Shown: positions 26,840 through 37,592 of the stretch, piece after piece
Numbering within the stretch: the first letter of the stretch is position 1
Layout of the letters: every line of letters starts with the position of its first letter
Assembly (NCBI GenBank): GCA_030148505.1
Contig: JASBTI010000014.1
Span: 62,001 to 126,000 of the forward strand
Source: Rhodanobacter sp.
GTDB taxonomy: Bacteria; Pseudomonadota; Gammaproteobacteria; Xanthomonadales; Rhodanobacteraceae
Length of the DNA: 64,000 bases
Direction: 5' to 3'
The notes under the pieces: model-generated
Database searches by the model: none
Told to the model about the DNA's origin: nothing
What the model saw: the letters and a program-made list of their open reading frames with translations, nothing else
Translations under genes and position numbers: made by a program

Positions 26840-29218
26840 TCATCCTCGCAGCTTTGCCTTGCATGTCTGCTCCAACGCAGCGATTGCCTGTCGTACGCAC
26901 CGATCCGCGTCGTCGTCGGTAAGCGTGCGTGAAGCGTCCTGTAAAATCAAGCCCATAGCGAGACTTTTTCGGCCCGCTTCGACGCCCTTGCCCACATAAC
27001 GGTCGAACAGCCGCAGTTCCTTTAGAACTACGCCCATACTGCGCCTAATTACCGTCTCTATCTGCGACCAGTTGACATCTTCCGGCAAATCCAGCGCGAT
27101 ATCACGCCGCACCGAGGGATGCCGCACTACCGGGCTTGAGCGTGGCAGGCGGCGGCTCAACAGGGGCTCCAGTGCCACCTCCATGACGTGTACATCCGCC
27201 CCAAGATCCAGCTCGGCAGCCAGGCGGGGGTGCAGGGCACCCAGGTATCCCACCGTGTTTCCATCATGCGTGACGCGAGCCCCTCGCCCGGGATGCAGCC
27301 AGTCCGGCAACGAGGTGGGGTGCACCGACCAACGCTGGGGCTCGCCACCCCATGCAATCAGCGCATCGAGTTCGCCCTTGAGGTCGTGGAAATCCAGTGG
27401 CCGGGACGATTCGCCCCATTGCTCAGCCTTGGCCGGCCCACCGGCGACGATCGCCAGACTCGGTGTCTCCAGCGGCGGATCGCCGGCAGTGAACACGCGC
27501 GCCAGCTCGAACAATCGCACCCGATCCTGCTGACGATCACAATTATGACGCAGCGCCTCGATCAACCCCGGCAACAATGACGGTCGCATCACCGCGAGAT
27601 CGGCTGACAGCGGATTGGCCAGCGGCACCCGCCCTTCGCCGAAGCCCCAGCGCGCCAACAAGTCGGCGGGCAGAAAGGACAGATTCACCGCTTCGTGATA
27701 GCCCCGTGCGGCCAGTTGTTCGCGCATGGCATGCTCGCTGATGCGCGCCTCCGGTTCAATTGCCAGACTGAGTGCACCGGTTGGCGTATGCGTGGGAATC
27801 CGGTCGTAGCCAAAGATGCGCGCCACCTCCTCGACCAGATCCTCTTCGCGCTCAATGTCGAAACGACTGCTTGGCGCGGTAATCAGCCAACCTTCCGGCC
27901 GTGGCTCGACCCGCATACCCAGGGCGATGAAAATACGCGCCACCTCGGCATCGGCCACCGCCACGCCAAGTAACCGCGTGAGGCGTGCACGACGCAGTCG
28001 CACGGCTGCCGGTTGCGGCAGGTCGGACGGGTTTTCCGCCAGCAGCACGGGCCCGGGCCGACCACCGGCGATCGACAGCAACAAGGTGGTGGCCCGCTCC
28101 AATGCACGACGCGGCAACTCGGGATCGACGCCGCGCTCGAAACGGTGCGAGGCATCGGTATGCATGCCTAGCTTGCGCGCGCGACCCATGATCGCGGCCG
28201 GCGCAAAATGGGCTGACTCCAGAAAAATGTTGACGGTAGCGTCGGTGACGCGTGAGTCGAAGCCACCCATCACCCCCGCCACCGCAAGCGCCTTGTGGTC
28301 ATCGGCAACCAGCACGAAACCGGGGTCGAGCTCAACCTGCGAGCCGTCGATCAGCTTGAGCTTTTCGCCCGCGCTGGCGTACCGCACCACGATGTCGCCT
28401 TGCAAGCTATCGTTGTCAAAGGCATGCAGCGGCTGGCCCAGCTCGAGCATCACATAGTTGGTGATGTCCACCACCGCACTGATCGGGCGCAGCCCGGCGC
28501 GACGCAACCTTTCCGCCAGCCACAACGGTGTGGGTGCGGAGGCGTCGATGCCCTCGACCACACGACCGAGGTATCGCGGCGCATCATGCCCGGCCTCGAG
28601 GCGAATCCCGCGATGCGCGGTGGCCATGACTTTCGCAATGGCCTCCCCTGGGACGTTCACGGTACTACCAAACAAGGCGGCGACATCGTGCGCCAGCCCC
28701 ACCATGCCCAGACAGTCGGGACGGTTCGGCGTCAACTTCAACTCGATGCTTGCATCGGGCAAGCCCAAGTATCCGGCCAGTGGCCGGCCGACCGGCGCAT
28801 CGACCGGCAGCTCGAGCAACCCGGAAGCATCGGCATCCACGCCCAATTCGCGCGCCGAACACAGCATCCCGAAGGATTCCACGCCACGCAGCTTTGCCGC
28901 CTTGATGGCGACACCGCCCGGAAGCGTCGCGCCCACCAGGGCGAGCGGCACCTTGATGCCGGCCCGCGCGTTAGGCGCACCGCAGACGATTTGCAACGGG
29001 GCGGCCAGTCCCGCTTCCACATGGCAGACCTGGAGACGGTCGGCCTGGGGATGCTTTTCAGCATCGATGATCTCGGCGACCACCACACCGTCCAGGCTGT
29101 CGCCCAGCCCGGTGACCTCTTCCACTTCCAGCCCGGCCATGGTCAGCGCATGGCAGAGGGTTGCGCGGTCGGCCTTGATGTCAACCAGTTCACGCAGCCA
29201 GTTTTCGGAGAATTTCAT
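26840..29218 (-). CDS. pheT: Phenylalanine-tRNA ligase beta subunit
   Basis: A 792-residue PheT, normal for proteobacteria. The N-terminal EMAP-like tRNA-binding domain (about 40-150) has [20 protein letters not shown]. The B3/B4 editing domain (around 210-380) and B5 (about 400-480) follow, and the C-terminal anticodon-binding FDX-ACB domain has [18 protein letters not shown]. It assembles with PheS as an alpha2-beta2 enzyme. It is separated from pheS by 105 bases and linked almost directly to ihfA. Confidence 0.98.
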   Translation of the reverse strand: MKFSENWLRELVDIKADRATLCHALTMAGLEVEEVTGLGDSLDGVVVAEIIDAEKHPQADRLQVCHVEAGLAAPLQIVCGAPNARAGIKVPLALVGATLPGGVAIKAAKLRGVESFGMLCSARELGVDADASGLLELPVDAPVGRPLAGYLGLPDASIELKLTPNRPDCLGMVGLAHDVAALFGSTVNVPGEAIAKVMATAHRGIRLEAGHDAPRYLGRVVEGIDASAPTPLWLAERLRRAGLRPISAVVDITNYVMLELGQPLHAFDNDSLQGDIVVRYASAGEKLKLIDGSQVELDPGFVLVADDHKALAVAGVMGGFDSRVTDATVNIFLESAHFAPAAIMGRARKLGMHTDASHRFERGVDPELPRRALERATTLLLSIAGGRPGPVLLAENPSDLPQPAAVRLRRARLTRLLGVAVADAEVARIFIALGMRVEPRPEGWLITAPSSRFDIEREEDLVEEVARIFGYDRIPTHTPTGALSLAIEPEARISEHAMREQLAARGYHEAVNLSFLPADLLARWGFGEGRVPLANPLSADLAVMRPSLLPGLIEALRHNCDRQQDRVRLFELARVFTAGDPPLETPSLAIVAGGPAKAEQWGESSRPLDFHDLKGELDALIAWGGEPQRWSVHPTSLPDWLHPGRGARVTHDGNTVGYLGALHPRLAAELDLGADVHVMEVALEPLLSRRLPRSSPVVRHPSVRRDIALDLPEDVNWSQIETVIRRSMGVVLKELRLFDRYVGKGVEAGRKSLAMGLILQDASRTLTDDDADRCVRQAIAALEQTCKAKLRG

Positions 29219-29323
29219 GCTCGGAGTCCAGGATTCGAAATTCGGGATTCAGCCTTCCGGGAGAACTTAAGACCGACGCAATGCGCCGTTGACGCCCTCT
29301 CTGATTCGACGGCCCATTCCCAT

Positions 29324-30602
<1,279 letters not shown>

Positions 30603-30962
30603 TCAAGCGGCCAGACTGGCCTTCGCTTTCTCGGCGATCACTTCAAACGCCTTGATGTCGTGCACGGCAATGTCGGCGAGGACCTTGCGATCCACCGCAA
30701 TACCGGCCTTGCTCAGACCATTGATCAGACGGCTATAGGACAGCCCGAACATCCGCGCCGCAGCGTTGATGCGAACGATCCAGAGCGCACGAAACTGACG
30801 TTTGCGCTGCTTACGGCCGATATAAGCATATTGACCTGCTTTGATGACGGCCTGATTGGCAACGCGGAAGACTTTGCGACGGGCGTTGTAATAGCCCTTT
30901 GCGCGGCCGATAATTTTCTTGTGGCGACGACGGGCGGTAACGCCACGCTTTACACGAGCCAT
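30603..30962 (-). CDS. rplT: 50S ribosomal protein L20
   Basis: A 119-residue L20, essential for early 50S assembly. It has the basic N-terminal extension [20 protein letters not shown] and [20 protein letters not shown], and the globular end [20 protein letters not shown]. In E. coli L20 represses the rpmI-rplT transcript by binding its leader. It lies 17 bases after rpmI. Confidence 0.98.
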   Translation of the reverse strand: MARVKRGVTARRRHKKIIGRAKGYYNARRKVFRVANQAVIKAGQYAYIGRKQRKRQFRALWIVRINAAARMFGLSYSRLINGLSKAGIAVDRKVLADIAVHDIKAFEVIAEKAKASLAA

Positions 30963-30979
30963 GGTTTATCTCCTCGTCT

Positions 30980-31174
30980 TCAGTACGGCAACATGCGCGC
31001 TACACCTGGGGCATCACATGCCTTGAGGTGGTTCTTGGCTCGTAGGCCGCGCTTCAATTTGGTCGACTTTTTGGTCAGGATATGTGACCGAAAGGCGTGA
31101 CCGCACTTGATTTTCCCCGACGCGGTCTTGCGAAAACGCTTCGCTGCCGCCCGGTTGGTCTTGATCTTGGGCAT
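30980..31174 (-). CDS. rpmI: 50S ribosomal protein L35
   Basis: A 64-residue L35, standard length: [40 protein letters not shown], ending VARMLPY. The in-frame region up to 31348 is open but its translation resembles nothing and is leader RNA. It has an internal promoter at 31308-31336, and the 130-base leader is the place to look for an L20-binding structure. Confidence 0.96.
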   Translation of the reverse strand: MPKIKTNRAAAKRFRKTASGKIKCGHAFRSHILTKKSTKLKRGLRAKNHLKACDAPGVARMLPY

Positions 31175-31307
31175 GGGATGTTCCGTGTGTAGGGCGACCT
31201 TGCATGAGGCCACCCGGTTTCTGACTGATCTGGCGGCGACCTCGCGAAGCCACACTTTCCGTCCTGCCATGATCGGTTCACGACCCTTCCTGCGGGTCGA
31301 ACCGGCG

Positions 31308-31336
31308 ATTATACGGGGTTCTCTACCCCGATACCA
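31308..31336 (-). promoter_or_regulatory. Internal promoter of rpmI-rplT with palindromic spacer
   Basis: On the minus strand TGGTAT (31336-31331), a 17-base spacer and a perfect TATAAT (31313-31308) precede rpmI by about 130 bases. The spacer CGGGGTAGAGAACCCCG is itself a palindrome (CGGGGT-AGAGA-ACCCCG), a possible operator or a melted-DNA hairpin. The REP pair begins at 31337, the base next to the -35 box. Ribosomal protein genes downstream of infC often have such an extra promoter. Confidence 0.65.
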
Positions 31337-31409
31337 GTAGGAGCGCACCCAGTGCGCGCTGCTCTTGATCCTGATTCCGGAGAGCAGCGCCCACTGGGTC
31401 CGCTCCTAC
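31337..31409. repeat. REP-like inverted repeat pair between infC and rpmI
   Basis: The arms 31337-31365 and 31381-31409 are 29 bases long and match as reverse complements at 27 positions, with a 15-base loop. Outer ends read GTAGGAGC, as in the 12038-12114 element, while the inner sequence differs (GCACCCAGTGCGC). It lies immediately upstream of the rpmI promoter and about 38 bases beyond the infC stop. It could end or stabilise infC transcripts. Confidence 0.85.
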
Positions 31410-31446
31410 AGGCGGTGCAACCCGGGACACCAGAGTGCCGAATTGC

Positions 31447-31971
31447 TTATTTTTTCTTGGGTCCGATCATCATGATCATCTGTCGGCCTTCCAGGCGCGG
31501 AAAGGACTCGACCTGGCCGGTGTCGCCGACATCTTCCTGGATCTTCCTGGCCAGGTTCTGGCCCAGATCCTGATGTGACATCTCGCGTCCACGGAAGCGG
31601 ATGGTCACCTTGACCTTGTCACCCTCTTCGAGAAACCGGAGCATGTTGCGCAGCTTGATCTGGTAGTCGCCCACGTCCGTGACCGGACGGAACTTCACTT
31701 CCTTGATCTCGACCTGCTTCTGCTTCTTCTTGGCGGCCTGGGCCTTTTTCTGCGCTTCGAACTTGTACTTGCCATAGTCCATGATGCGGCAGACCGGCGG
31801 ATCGCCATTGGGCTGGATCTCGACGAGATCCATCCCGACTTCCTGCGCCAGCGCCAGCGCCTCGTCGCGGCTCAGAATGCCCAGCTGCTCCGATTCGGCG
31901 CCGATCACGCGAACGCGCGGAACGCGGATTTCCTGATTGCGCCGATTACCCTTGTTGTCGGTGGTTGCGAT
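31447..31971 (-). CDS. infC: Translation initiation factor IF-3 with ATC start
   Basis: A 174-residue IF-3. The N-terminal domain ([35 protein letters not shown]) and C-terminal domain ([36 protein letters not shown]) are complete only if translation begins upstream of the first ATG (31908). The best start is ATC at 31971-31969, eight bases after GGAG(G) at 31984-31980, giving [16 protein letters not shown]. Rare AUU/AUC/AUA starts are a known hallmark of infC because IF-3 rejects non-canonical starts and so represses itself. It is in an operon with thrS upstream (45 bases). Confidence 0.95.
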   Translation of the reverse strand: MATTDNKGNRRNQEIRVPRVRVIGAESEQLGILSRDEALALAQEVGMDLVEIQPNGDPPVCRIMDYGKYKFEAQKKAQAAKKKQKQVEIKEVKFRPVTDVGDYQIKLRNMLRFLEEGDKVKVTIRFRGREMSHQDLGQNLARKIQEDVGDTGQVESFPRLEGRQMIMMIGPKKK

Positions 31972-32016
31972 ACCACGATCCTCCAGAAAAAGTATTGATT
32001 AGACCGTACAGCGCGT

Positions 32017-33918
32017 TCAGCGCTGCGTTTCGGCCTGCAGACGTTCGATGAACCCGGTCAGCGACATGCTTCCCAGATCCTCACCGGAACGGGTACGTAC
32101 TGAAACTTCGCCAGTCTCTTTTTCGCGGTCACCGACCACCAGAAGATAAGGCACTTTCTGCATCGTATGTTCGCGGATTTTATAGCCGACCTTTTCATTG
32201 CGCAAATCGGACTGTACCCGGAAACCTTTCTCGACAAGGGTTTGCGTTACCTGACGGCCGTAATCTCCCTGTGCATCGGTGATATTGACCACCACCGCCT
32301 GCACCGGCGCCAGCCACGTCGGCAACAGCCCGGCGTGATGTTCGATCAGGATACCAATAAAACGCTCCATCGAACCGACAATCGCCCGGTGCAACATCAC
32401 CGGATGCTGTTTGTGCGAATGCTCATCCACATATTCGGCATCGAGGCGCTCGGGCATCATGAAGTCTACCTGCATGGTGCCGACCTGCCAGGCGCGGCCA
32501 ATCGAATCCTTCAGGTGGTACTCGATCTTGGGAGCATAGAACGCGCCTTCACCGGGCAGCTCCTCCCACGTCACCCCGGCGGCGCGCAGCGCACGGCGCA
32601 GCATTTCCTCGGTACGGTCCCAGAACTCGTCGGAGCCGATGCGCTTGTCGGGGCGCAACGCCAGCTTGATCGCCAGGTCGGTGAAGCCGAAATCCGCGTA
32701 CACCTTCATCGCCTGTCGATGGAATGCGGTCACCTCCGCCTCCACCTGCTCGGGCGTACAGAAAATGTGACCGTCGTCCTGGGTGAACGCCCGCACACGC
32801 ATGATGCCGTGCAACGCCCCTGACGGTTCGTTGCGGTGACAGCCGCCGAACTCGCCGTAACGTATCGGCAACTCGCGATAGCTGTGCAGGCCAGTGTTAA
32901 ACACCTGAACATGCCCAGGACAATTCATCGGCTTCAGCGCGAAGGTATGCTTTTCCGACTCGGTGAAGAACATGTTCTCGGCATAGTTGTCCCAATGGCC
33001 CGACCTCTTCCACAACGAGACATCCAGCACCATGGGGCAGCGGATTTCCTGATAGCCGCTACTTCTGTACACACCCCGCATGTATTGCTCGACCTGCTGC
33101 CAGATCGCCCATCCGTTAGGGTGCCAGAACACCATGCCCGGGCTTTCCTCCTGTTGATGGAACAGGTCGAGCTGCTTGCCGATCTTGCGATGGTCGCGTT
33201 TCTCTGCCTCCTCGAGCTGATACAGATAGGCCTTGAGATCCTTGTCGTTGAGCCAGGCCGTGCCGTAAATGCGCGTAAGCATGGCGTTGTTCGAATCACC
33301 ACGCCAATAGGCACCCGCTACTTTCATCAGCTTGAACGCGCGAAGCTTGCCGGTATTGGGCACGTGGGGCCCCCGGCACAGGTCGGTGAATTCGCCCTGA
33401 GTGTAGAGCGACAAGTCCTCATCGGCCGGAATCGACTCGATGATTTCCGCCTTGTAGTGTTCGCCAAGGCCACGAAAAAACGCCACGGCCTCGTCACGCG
33501 ACTTAACACAGCGCGTAACCGGTAGCTGCTCGGCGACGATCTTCGCCATTTCCGCCTCGATTTTCTGCAAGTCCTCGGGGGTGAACGGCCGTTGGTAGGC
33601 GAAATCGTAGTAAAAGCCATTGTCGATCACCGGGCCAATCGTTACCTGCGCCCCCGGAAACAGCCTCTGCACCGCCTGCGCGAGCAGATGCGCCGTGGAG
33701 TGACGCAGGATCTCCAGTGCCTCGGGGCTCCTGTCGGTGACGATTTGCAGGTGGACGTCATGGTCGATCGGGAAACTGGCATCCACCAGCTTGCCATCGA
33801 CCTTGCCGGCCAGGGTCGCCTTGGCGAGGCCGGCACCGATCGAGGCAGCCACCTCCTGTACCGTGACGGAGTGATCGAATGGCCGTTTACTGCCGTCGGG
33901 AAGCGTGATCTCAATCAT
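32017..33918 (-). CDS. thrS: Threonine-tRNA ligase
   Basis: A 633-residue class II synthetase. A TGS domain ([20 protein letters not shown]) is followed by the editing domain (about 65-225) with its metal-binding [11 protein letters not shown] and C of [12 protein letters not shown] region. The catalytic core has [20 protein letters not shown], the zinc-binding Cys in [13 protein letters not shown], and [19 protein letters not shown]. The anticodon domain is at the end. It heads the translation cluster, and its leader contains a branched stem-loop at 33969-34010. Confidence 0.98.
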   Translation of the reverse strand: MIEITLPDGSKRPFDHSVTVQEVAASIGAGLAKATLAGKVDGKLVDASFPIDHDVHLQIVTDRSPEALEILRHSTAHLLAQAVQRLFPGAQVTIGPVIDNGFYYDFAYQRPFTPEDLQKIEAEMAKIVAEQLPVTRCVKSRDEAVAFFRGLGEHYKAEIIESIPADEDLSLYTQGEFTDLCRGPHVPNTGKLRAFKLMKVAGAYWRGDSNNAMLTRIYGTAWLNDKDLKAYLYQLEEAEKRDHRKIGKQLDLFHQQEESPGMVFWHPNGWAIWQQVEQYMRGVYRSSGYQEIRCPMVLDVSLWKRSGHWDNYAENMFFTESEKHTFALKPMNCPGHVQVFNTGLHSYRELPIRYGEFGGCHRNEPSGALHGIMRVRAFTQDDGHIFCTPEQVEAEVTAFHRQAMKVYADFGFTDLAIKLALRPDKRIGSDEFWDRTEEMLRRALRAAGVTWEELPGEGAFYAPKIEYHLKDSIGRAWQVGTMQVDFMMPERLDAEYVDEHSHKQHPVMLHRAIVGSMERFIGILIEHHAGLLPTWLAPVQAVVVNITDAQGDYGRQVTQTLVEKGFRVQSDLRNEKVGYKIREHTMQKVPYLLVVGDREKETGEVSVRTRSGEDLGSMSLTGFIERLQAETQR

Positions 33919-33968
33919 TTTTCAAGTACCTGGATATCCACATGCAATGGGGTGAGGCCAGCAACCTC

Positions 33969-34010
33969 GATCAGCGACGCCCCTGGGGCGGTACGGCTTC
34001 GCTGATGATC
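33969..34010 (-). promoter_or_regulatory. Structured thrS leader element
   Basis: GATCAGCGA (33969-33977) pairs with TCGCTGATGATC (33999-34010) around an inner stem CGCCCC/GGGGCG (33978-33990) and an unpaired GTACGGCT. This gives a compact branched hairpin about 50 bases before the start codon. In E. coli, ThrRS represses its own mRNA by binding tRNA-like hairpins just upstream of the start. This position fits such an operator, though the sequence does not copy the E. coli one. Confidence 0.4.
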
Positions 34011-34026
34011 GGTACGAACGACCACG

Positions 34027-34046
34027 AAAAAGGGCGCAACGCGCCC
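34027..34046 (-). terminator. Rho-independent terminator upstream of thrS
   Basis: GGGCGC-GTT-GCGCCC followed on the minus strand by TTTTTCG is a short, canonical intrinsic terminator. It lies about 225 bases beyond the porin stop and 109 bases before the thrS start in the same orientation. It either ends the porin/betaine transcript or acts as an attenuator in the thrS leader. Confidence 0.8.
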
Positions 34047-34271
34047 TCTGGAAATTCGGCTTTGCGTCGACCGTAAGCGTGGGAATCTGCTTGTTCCCTG
34101 TCATACATTCAAACCGGCAGTCACCTGTCGGCTACCCGGCCTCAACGGCGGGAACCACGGCGAAAAGCTAGCTCGCGCACCAAATACTGTCAACGCCACA
34201 ACCCATCCAGGCCGCAGCAGGTCGCTCCCGGCCAGGTGACATCCAGCACCCGAGCGGGCAGCGTTCCATGG

Positions 34272-35627
34272 CTAGAAATAGTAGCCGAAGTTGATATTGA
34301 AGCGATGCTCAACCTTGCCGTTGCCGGCCATGCTGCCGCCAATGAAGGGTTGGTTGCGCGCGGTGACGAAATCGAAATAAGTGAACAAGCCACCGGCCGC
34401 CACCGAAACACCACTGACGTTCATCCAGGTGTGTGGCAGGCCCCCGGACTTGTGGTTGATGAGCGAATAGTCGTTGTAGAAGGTCAGCGCGGTGATCGGC
34501 CCCCAGGAGACTGGCCACTTGTAGGAGATATTGCCAGTGTAGCTGTCGGCACGGGCAGCGATGCTGTCGTAGAAATGGTAGGCGCCCACGGCCAGGCGGG
34601 TGGCACCATTGTCTACGGCATAGTTGTAGCGTGCGGCCTGCAGCTGCAGATTCCACGGTCCGTGATAGGCATTCATGTGAAGCGCGTAAGCGTCGTAATG
34701 GCCGACGCTGCGGGTGCTGTTGTCCAGTCCGCCGTGCAAGCCGGAGGCACCCACTTCGACGCTGGTGTCGGCACCGGGCTTGAACGTATAGGCGACTCTT
34801 GCTGCCGCCGTGTTCACGGTCCCTATCGGTTTGAGCGGGTTGGCGTAAATGCCCTCACCCGGCGAACGAATGCCGACAACATTGTAGGTATAGCTGTCGG
34901 ACCGGTTGCCGACATAGCCATCCACCCCACCCATCGAATCGTTCTTGAAGAATGCCAGCTGTACATTCCACGGATCATTCTTGTAGATGTACTTGACACC
35001 CATTTTGTAGCTGTCTTCGAGGCCAAGATAGTAATTGGAGCTGAAGAAATAATTGTGCGAATCGAACGGCTGAACGCCGAATGGCAGCTTGGTGATGCCC
35101 AGCCGCCCTTCACTGGTAGCGGAGAATTTGTAACCGACCCAGGCATGATGGATCGCACTCATGTACTGGAACCAGCGGTACTGCGCCGACAATTCGACAC
35201 CACCGATGGAGCCGTTCAGGTCGAGCCGGAAGATATCGAAATCACCGTCGCCACCGCGATGCTGATTGCCCTTGTTGTAGCTTTCGTTGCTGTACTGGAA
35301 ACGCACCGCACCGCCGAGCTTGATGCCGTCCTTCTTCGGCGCCGGCTTGCTCTGCGCCAATGCACTTTTCTTCACCACGGCGGCGCTTTTTGCCTTCGCA
35401 GGATGAACGGCGGTGGCGGCGACCGACGTGACCGGCTGCGCCTGGCGCATCGCATCGAGCTGCTTTTGCATCTCGTCGATGCGCGCCTGCATGGCCGCCA
35501 TCTTCTGCGCGACAGATATTGTCGCGCCCGAGGCCGCAGCCTGCGGATCATGCGCCGCGAAGGCGGGATGGATCAGGCACACGCCCAGTATTCCCGTCGC
35601 GGCCAGCGCGATTGGCTTGAGTGTCAT
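34272..35627 (-). CDS. Outer-membrane porin with N-terminal coiled coil
   Basis: A 451-residue exported protein. The signal peptide is MTLKPIALAATGILGVCLIH to AFA. Residues about 38-63 (VAQKMAAMQARIDEMQKQLD) form a coiled coil, as in OprO/OprP-type and other trimeric porins, followed by an Ala/Lys-rich linker. From about residue 100, alternating strands such as GIKLGGAVRFQYSNESYN, LDLNGSIGGVELSAQYRWF and KVEHRFNINFGYYF form a beta-barrel ending in Phe, the BAM-recognition residue. It lies 147 bases downstream of proX in the same direction, so it may admit betaine or choline through the outer membrane. Substrate is inference. Confidence 0.85.
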   Translation of the reverse strand: MTLKPIALAATGILGVCLIHPAFAAHDPQAAASGATISVAQKMAAMQARIDEMQKQLDAMRQAQPVTSVAATAVHPAKAKSAAVVKKSALAQSKPAPKKDGIKLGGAVRFQYSNESYNKGNQHRGGDGDFDIFRLDLNGSIGGVELSAQYRWFQYMSAIHHAWVGYKFSATSEGRLGITKLPFGVQPFDSHNYFFSSNYYLGLEDSYKMGVKYIYKNDPWNVQLAFFKNDSMGGVDGYVGNRSDSYTYNVVGIRSPGEGIYANPLKPIGTVNTAAARVAYTFKPGADTSVEVGASGLHGGLDNSTRSVGHYDAYALHMNAYHGPWNLQLQAARYNYAVDNGATRLAVGAYHFYDSIAARADSYTGNISYKWPVSWGPITALTFYNDYSLINHKSGGLPHTWMNVSGVSVAAGGLFTYFDFVTARNQPFIGGSMAGNGKVEHRFNINFGYYF

Positions 35628-35697
35628 CAGTAGTTCCCTTGGCTTGAATTTGAGTGCAAAAGAGCGGCCCGACGGCAGGACCCTAGGAGTCCCGTGT

Positions 35698-35716
35698 CCG
35701 TCACGCCTGGTGACGG
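35698..35716. repeat. Hairpin between proX and the porin gene
   Basis: CCGTCAC-GCCTG-GTGACGG is a perfect 7 bp stem-loop in the 147-base gap. Without a uridine run it is more likely an mRNA-stability or partial termination element than a full terminator. Confidence 0.4.
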
Positions 35717-35774
35717 CACCTCCGGGAACACCCGGCCTGGGCCGCGCGGCAAACTGCCGGGCGACCCAGAATGA

Positions 35775-36710
35775 TCAGGGTTTGGCGCTGGTCCAGCTCG
35801 ATACCAGATCCGCGTGTGACTTCACCCACTTGCTGGCATTGGCCGCCGCATCGGCACCGGGCTCCTGGTTGGCCGCCATCACCTGTTGCATGTCAGCAGG
35901 CGTCCAATGGAAGGCATCGAGAATTCCGTAAGCCTTGGGCATATCCTTTTTCAGACCCTTGCGCACCAGCGTGTCGATATTTTCGGCACCACCGAAGACA
36001 CCCTTCGGATCGCTCAGGTACTTCAACTTCCAGCGCGCCCACATCCAGTGCGGGGTCCAGCCCGTCACGACAATCCACTGCTGGTTGTCGATGGCGTCCT
36101 TCAGGGCCGCTGCCATGGTTGCACCGCTGCCATCGATCAACTTCAGCGGCAACTTGTAGGCCTCTATCGCCTTGTGGGTGATGTCCATTTCACCCGCGCC
36201 GGGATCGATCCCGACGATGCGATCCTGGAACTTACCCGCATTGGCCGCGAGCTGATCAATGGAGCTGATCGTCACATAGTCGGGCACCACCAAGCCGATT
36301 TTCGTACCGGTCATGTTGGGCCCAAGATTGGTCAAGTCGCTCTTGGTCTTGGCGTAATAGTTGGCTTGCGTGCTGGGTAGCCAGGCACAGACCGTGGCAT
36401 CGGCATCGTTGTGGGCCAGCGCTGAATACATCGCCGCGCCGCTCACCGAAATGGTGCTCACCTTATAACCCTGCTGCTCCAGTACTGCCTTGGCCACGTT
36501 GGTCGCGGCCGTGCAGCTTGACCACTCGACATAGACCAGCTTGATATCGCGTGAGCCGCTCCCCGACACCGCCGCCGTGCTGGCGGACGATGCCACTGTG
36601 GCGCCAGCCGGTGGATTATTGCCGGAGTCGGAGGGAGAGCAGCCAGCCACCGCTACCGCTGCTGCCAGACTGGCGAGCATGGTACCCGCTCGAAATTTCG
36701 CGTTTTTCAT
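35775..36710 (-). CDS. Glycine betaine/choline ABC transporter substrate-binding lipoprotein
   Basis: A 311-residue OpuAC-family binding protein. The signal MKNAKFRAGTMLASLAAAVA ends in lipobox VAGC, so Cys23 should be lipidated and hold the protein at the inner membrane. A Ser/Gly/Ala linker follows. The binding core has VYVEWSSCTAATNVAKAVLE, YVTISSIDQLAAN and TGWTPHWMWARWKLKYLSDP; the Trp/Tyr cluster is typical of the aromatic cage for quaternary amines. It is third after proV and proW and probably serves osmoprotection. Confidence 0.92.
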   Translation of the reverse strand: MKNAKFRAGTMLASLAAAVAVAGCSPSDSGNNPPAGATVASSASTAAVSGSGSRDIKLVYVEWSSCTAATNVAKAVLEQQGYKVSTISVSGAAMYSALAHNDADATVCAWLPSTQANYYAKTKSDLTNLGPNMTGTKIGLVVPDYVTISSIDQLAANAGKFQDRIVGIDPGAGEMDITHKAIEAYKLPLKLIDGSGATMAAALKDAIDNQQWIVVTGWTPHWMWARWKLKYLSDPKGVFGGAENIDTLVRKGLKKDMPKAYGILDAFHWTPADMQQVMAANQEPGADAAANASKWVKSHADLVSSWTSAKP

Positions 36711-36740
36711 GAAAATGTCCCTCTTTATTGGCTGCGCGAA

Positions 36741-37592
36741 TCACTTCGCGTGAGTTGCAGGCGAGTTCCGCCCTAAGTGCTGGGTGATGCGGTCGAGAAT
36801 CATCGCCAGAATCACAATCGCGATGCCGGCCTCGAACCCCTTGCCCGGCTCCAGTCGCTGGATGGCCTGCCAGACATTGCCACCGAGGCCGCCCGCGCCG
36901 ATCATCGCGGCGATAACCACCATCGACAGCGACAGCATGATGGTCTGGTTGATGCCTGCCATGATGGTCGGCATGGCCATCGGCAATTGGACCTTCAGCA
37001 ACTTCTGCCGACGCGTCGAACCGAAGGCATCCGCCGCCTCGGTGAGGTCGGCAGGTACCTGACCAATCCCCAGCGCGGTCAGGCGAATGGTCGGCGGCGT
37101 AGCGAAAATCACTGTCGCCACGCTGGCCGACACCGCGCCCAAACCGAAAAACGGAATCGCCGGAATCAGATAGACAAAGGCCGGCATGGTCTGCATGAAA
37201 TCGAGGACCGGCATCACGACTTTGGAGATACGGCCGTTGAGCGCCGCAGCGATACCCAACGGCAGCCCGATTATCACCGCGAGCAGGGTAGAAATGAGTA
37301 CCAGCGTGAAGGTTTCCACGGTGGCCTCCCACAACCGCAGATCCCAAATGAACAGCAGCCCCAGCGCACAAAAAATGCCGATGCGACGACCCGCAACACG
37401 CCAACCGGCCAGCGAAACTGCCACGATCAACAGCCATGGCGGCAACCACAGCAAGGCATCGGTAATACCGACAATCACCAGCGACACGCCATGGCTCAGC
37501 GCCTTGGTAAGGAAGGCGAAATGCGTGGTCAACCAGTTCAAGGCAACATCAATGAGATGCGCCAGCGGAAACTTCGGGATCACTACGTTCAT
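36741..37592 (-). CDS. proW: Glycine betaine/proline ABC transporter permease
   Basis: A 283-residue permease with about six helices. The EAA-type loop is PADLTEAADAFGSTRRQKLL, and the later helices include IMAGINQTIMLSLSMVVIAA and MIGAGGLGGNVWQAIQRLEP, the ProW signature. Its ATG overlaps the TGA of proV (ATGA), so ATPase and permease are co-translated, and proX follows 30 bases on. Confidence 0.94.
   Translation of the reverse strand: MNVVIPKFPLAHLIDVALNWLTTHFAFLTKALSHGVSLVIVGITDALLWLPPWLLIVAVSLAGWRVAGRRIGIFCALGLLFIWDLRLWEATVETFTLVLISTLLAVIIGLPLGIAAALNGRISKVVMPVLDFMQTMPAFVYLIPAIPFFGLGAVSASVATVIFATPPTIRLTALGIGQVPADLTEAADAFGSTRRQKLLKVQLPMAMPTIMAGINQTIMLSLSMVVIAAMIGAGGLGGNVWQAIQRLEPGKGFEAGIAIVILAMILDRITQHLGRNSPATHAK

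Larger units (their letters stand above)
33919..34271 (-). other. 353 bp region between porin and thrS: leader and terminator
   Basis: No gene is visible. From the porin side the region first holds about 220 bases without recognisable signal, then the terminator at 34027-34046, then the structured element at 33969-34010 and about 50 bases to the thrS ATG. The thrS promoter must lie either upstream of the terminator (making it an attenuator) or within the last 110 bases. I cannot decide which. Confidence 0.5.

Noticed and set aside
30980..31348. Longer L35 frame starting at 31348
   Set aside because: Residues before MPKIKTNR are unlike any L35, and the promoter at 31308 lies inside the extension.
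34236..35633. 465-codon open frame antisense to the porin
   Set aside because: The minus-strand frame has a signal peptide, beta strands and terminal Phe; the plus-strand frame has no recognisable feature.
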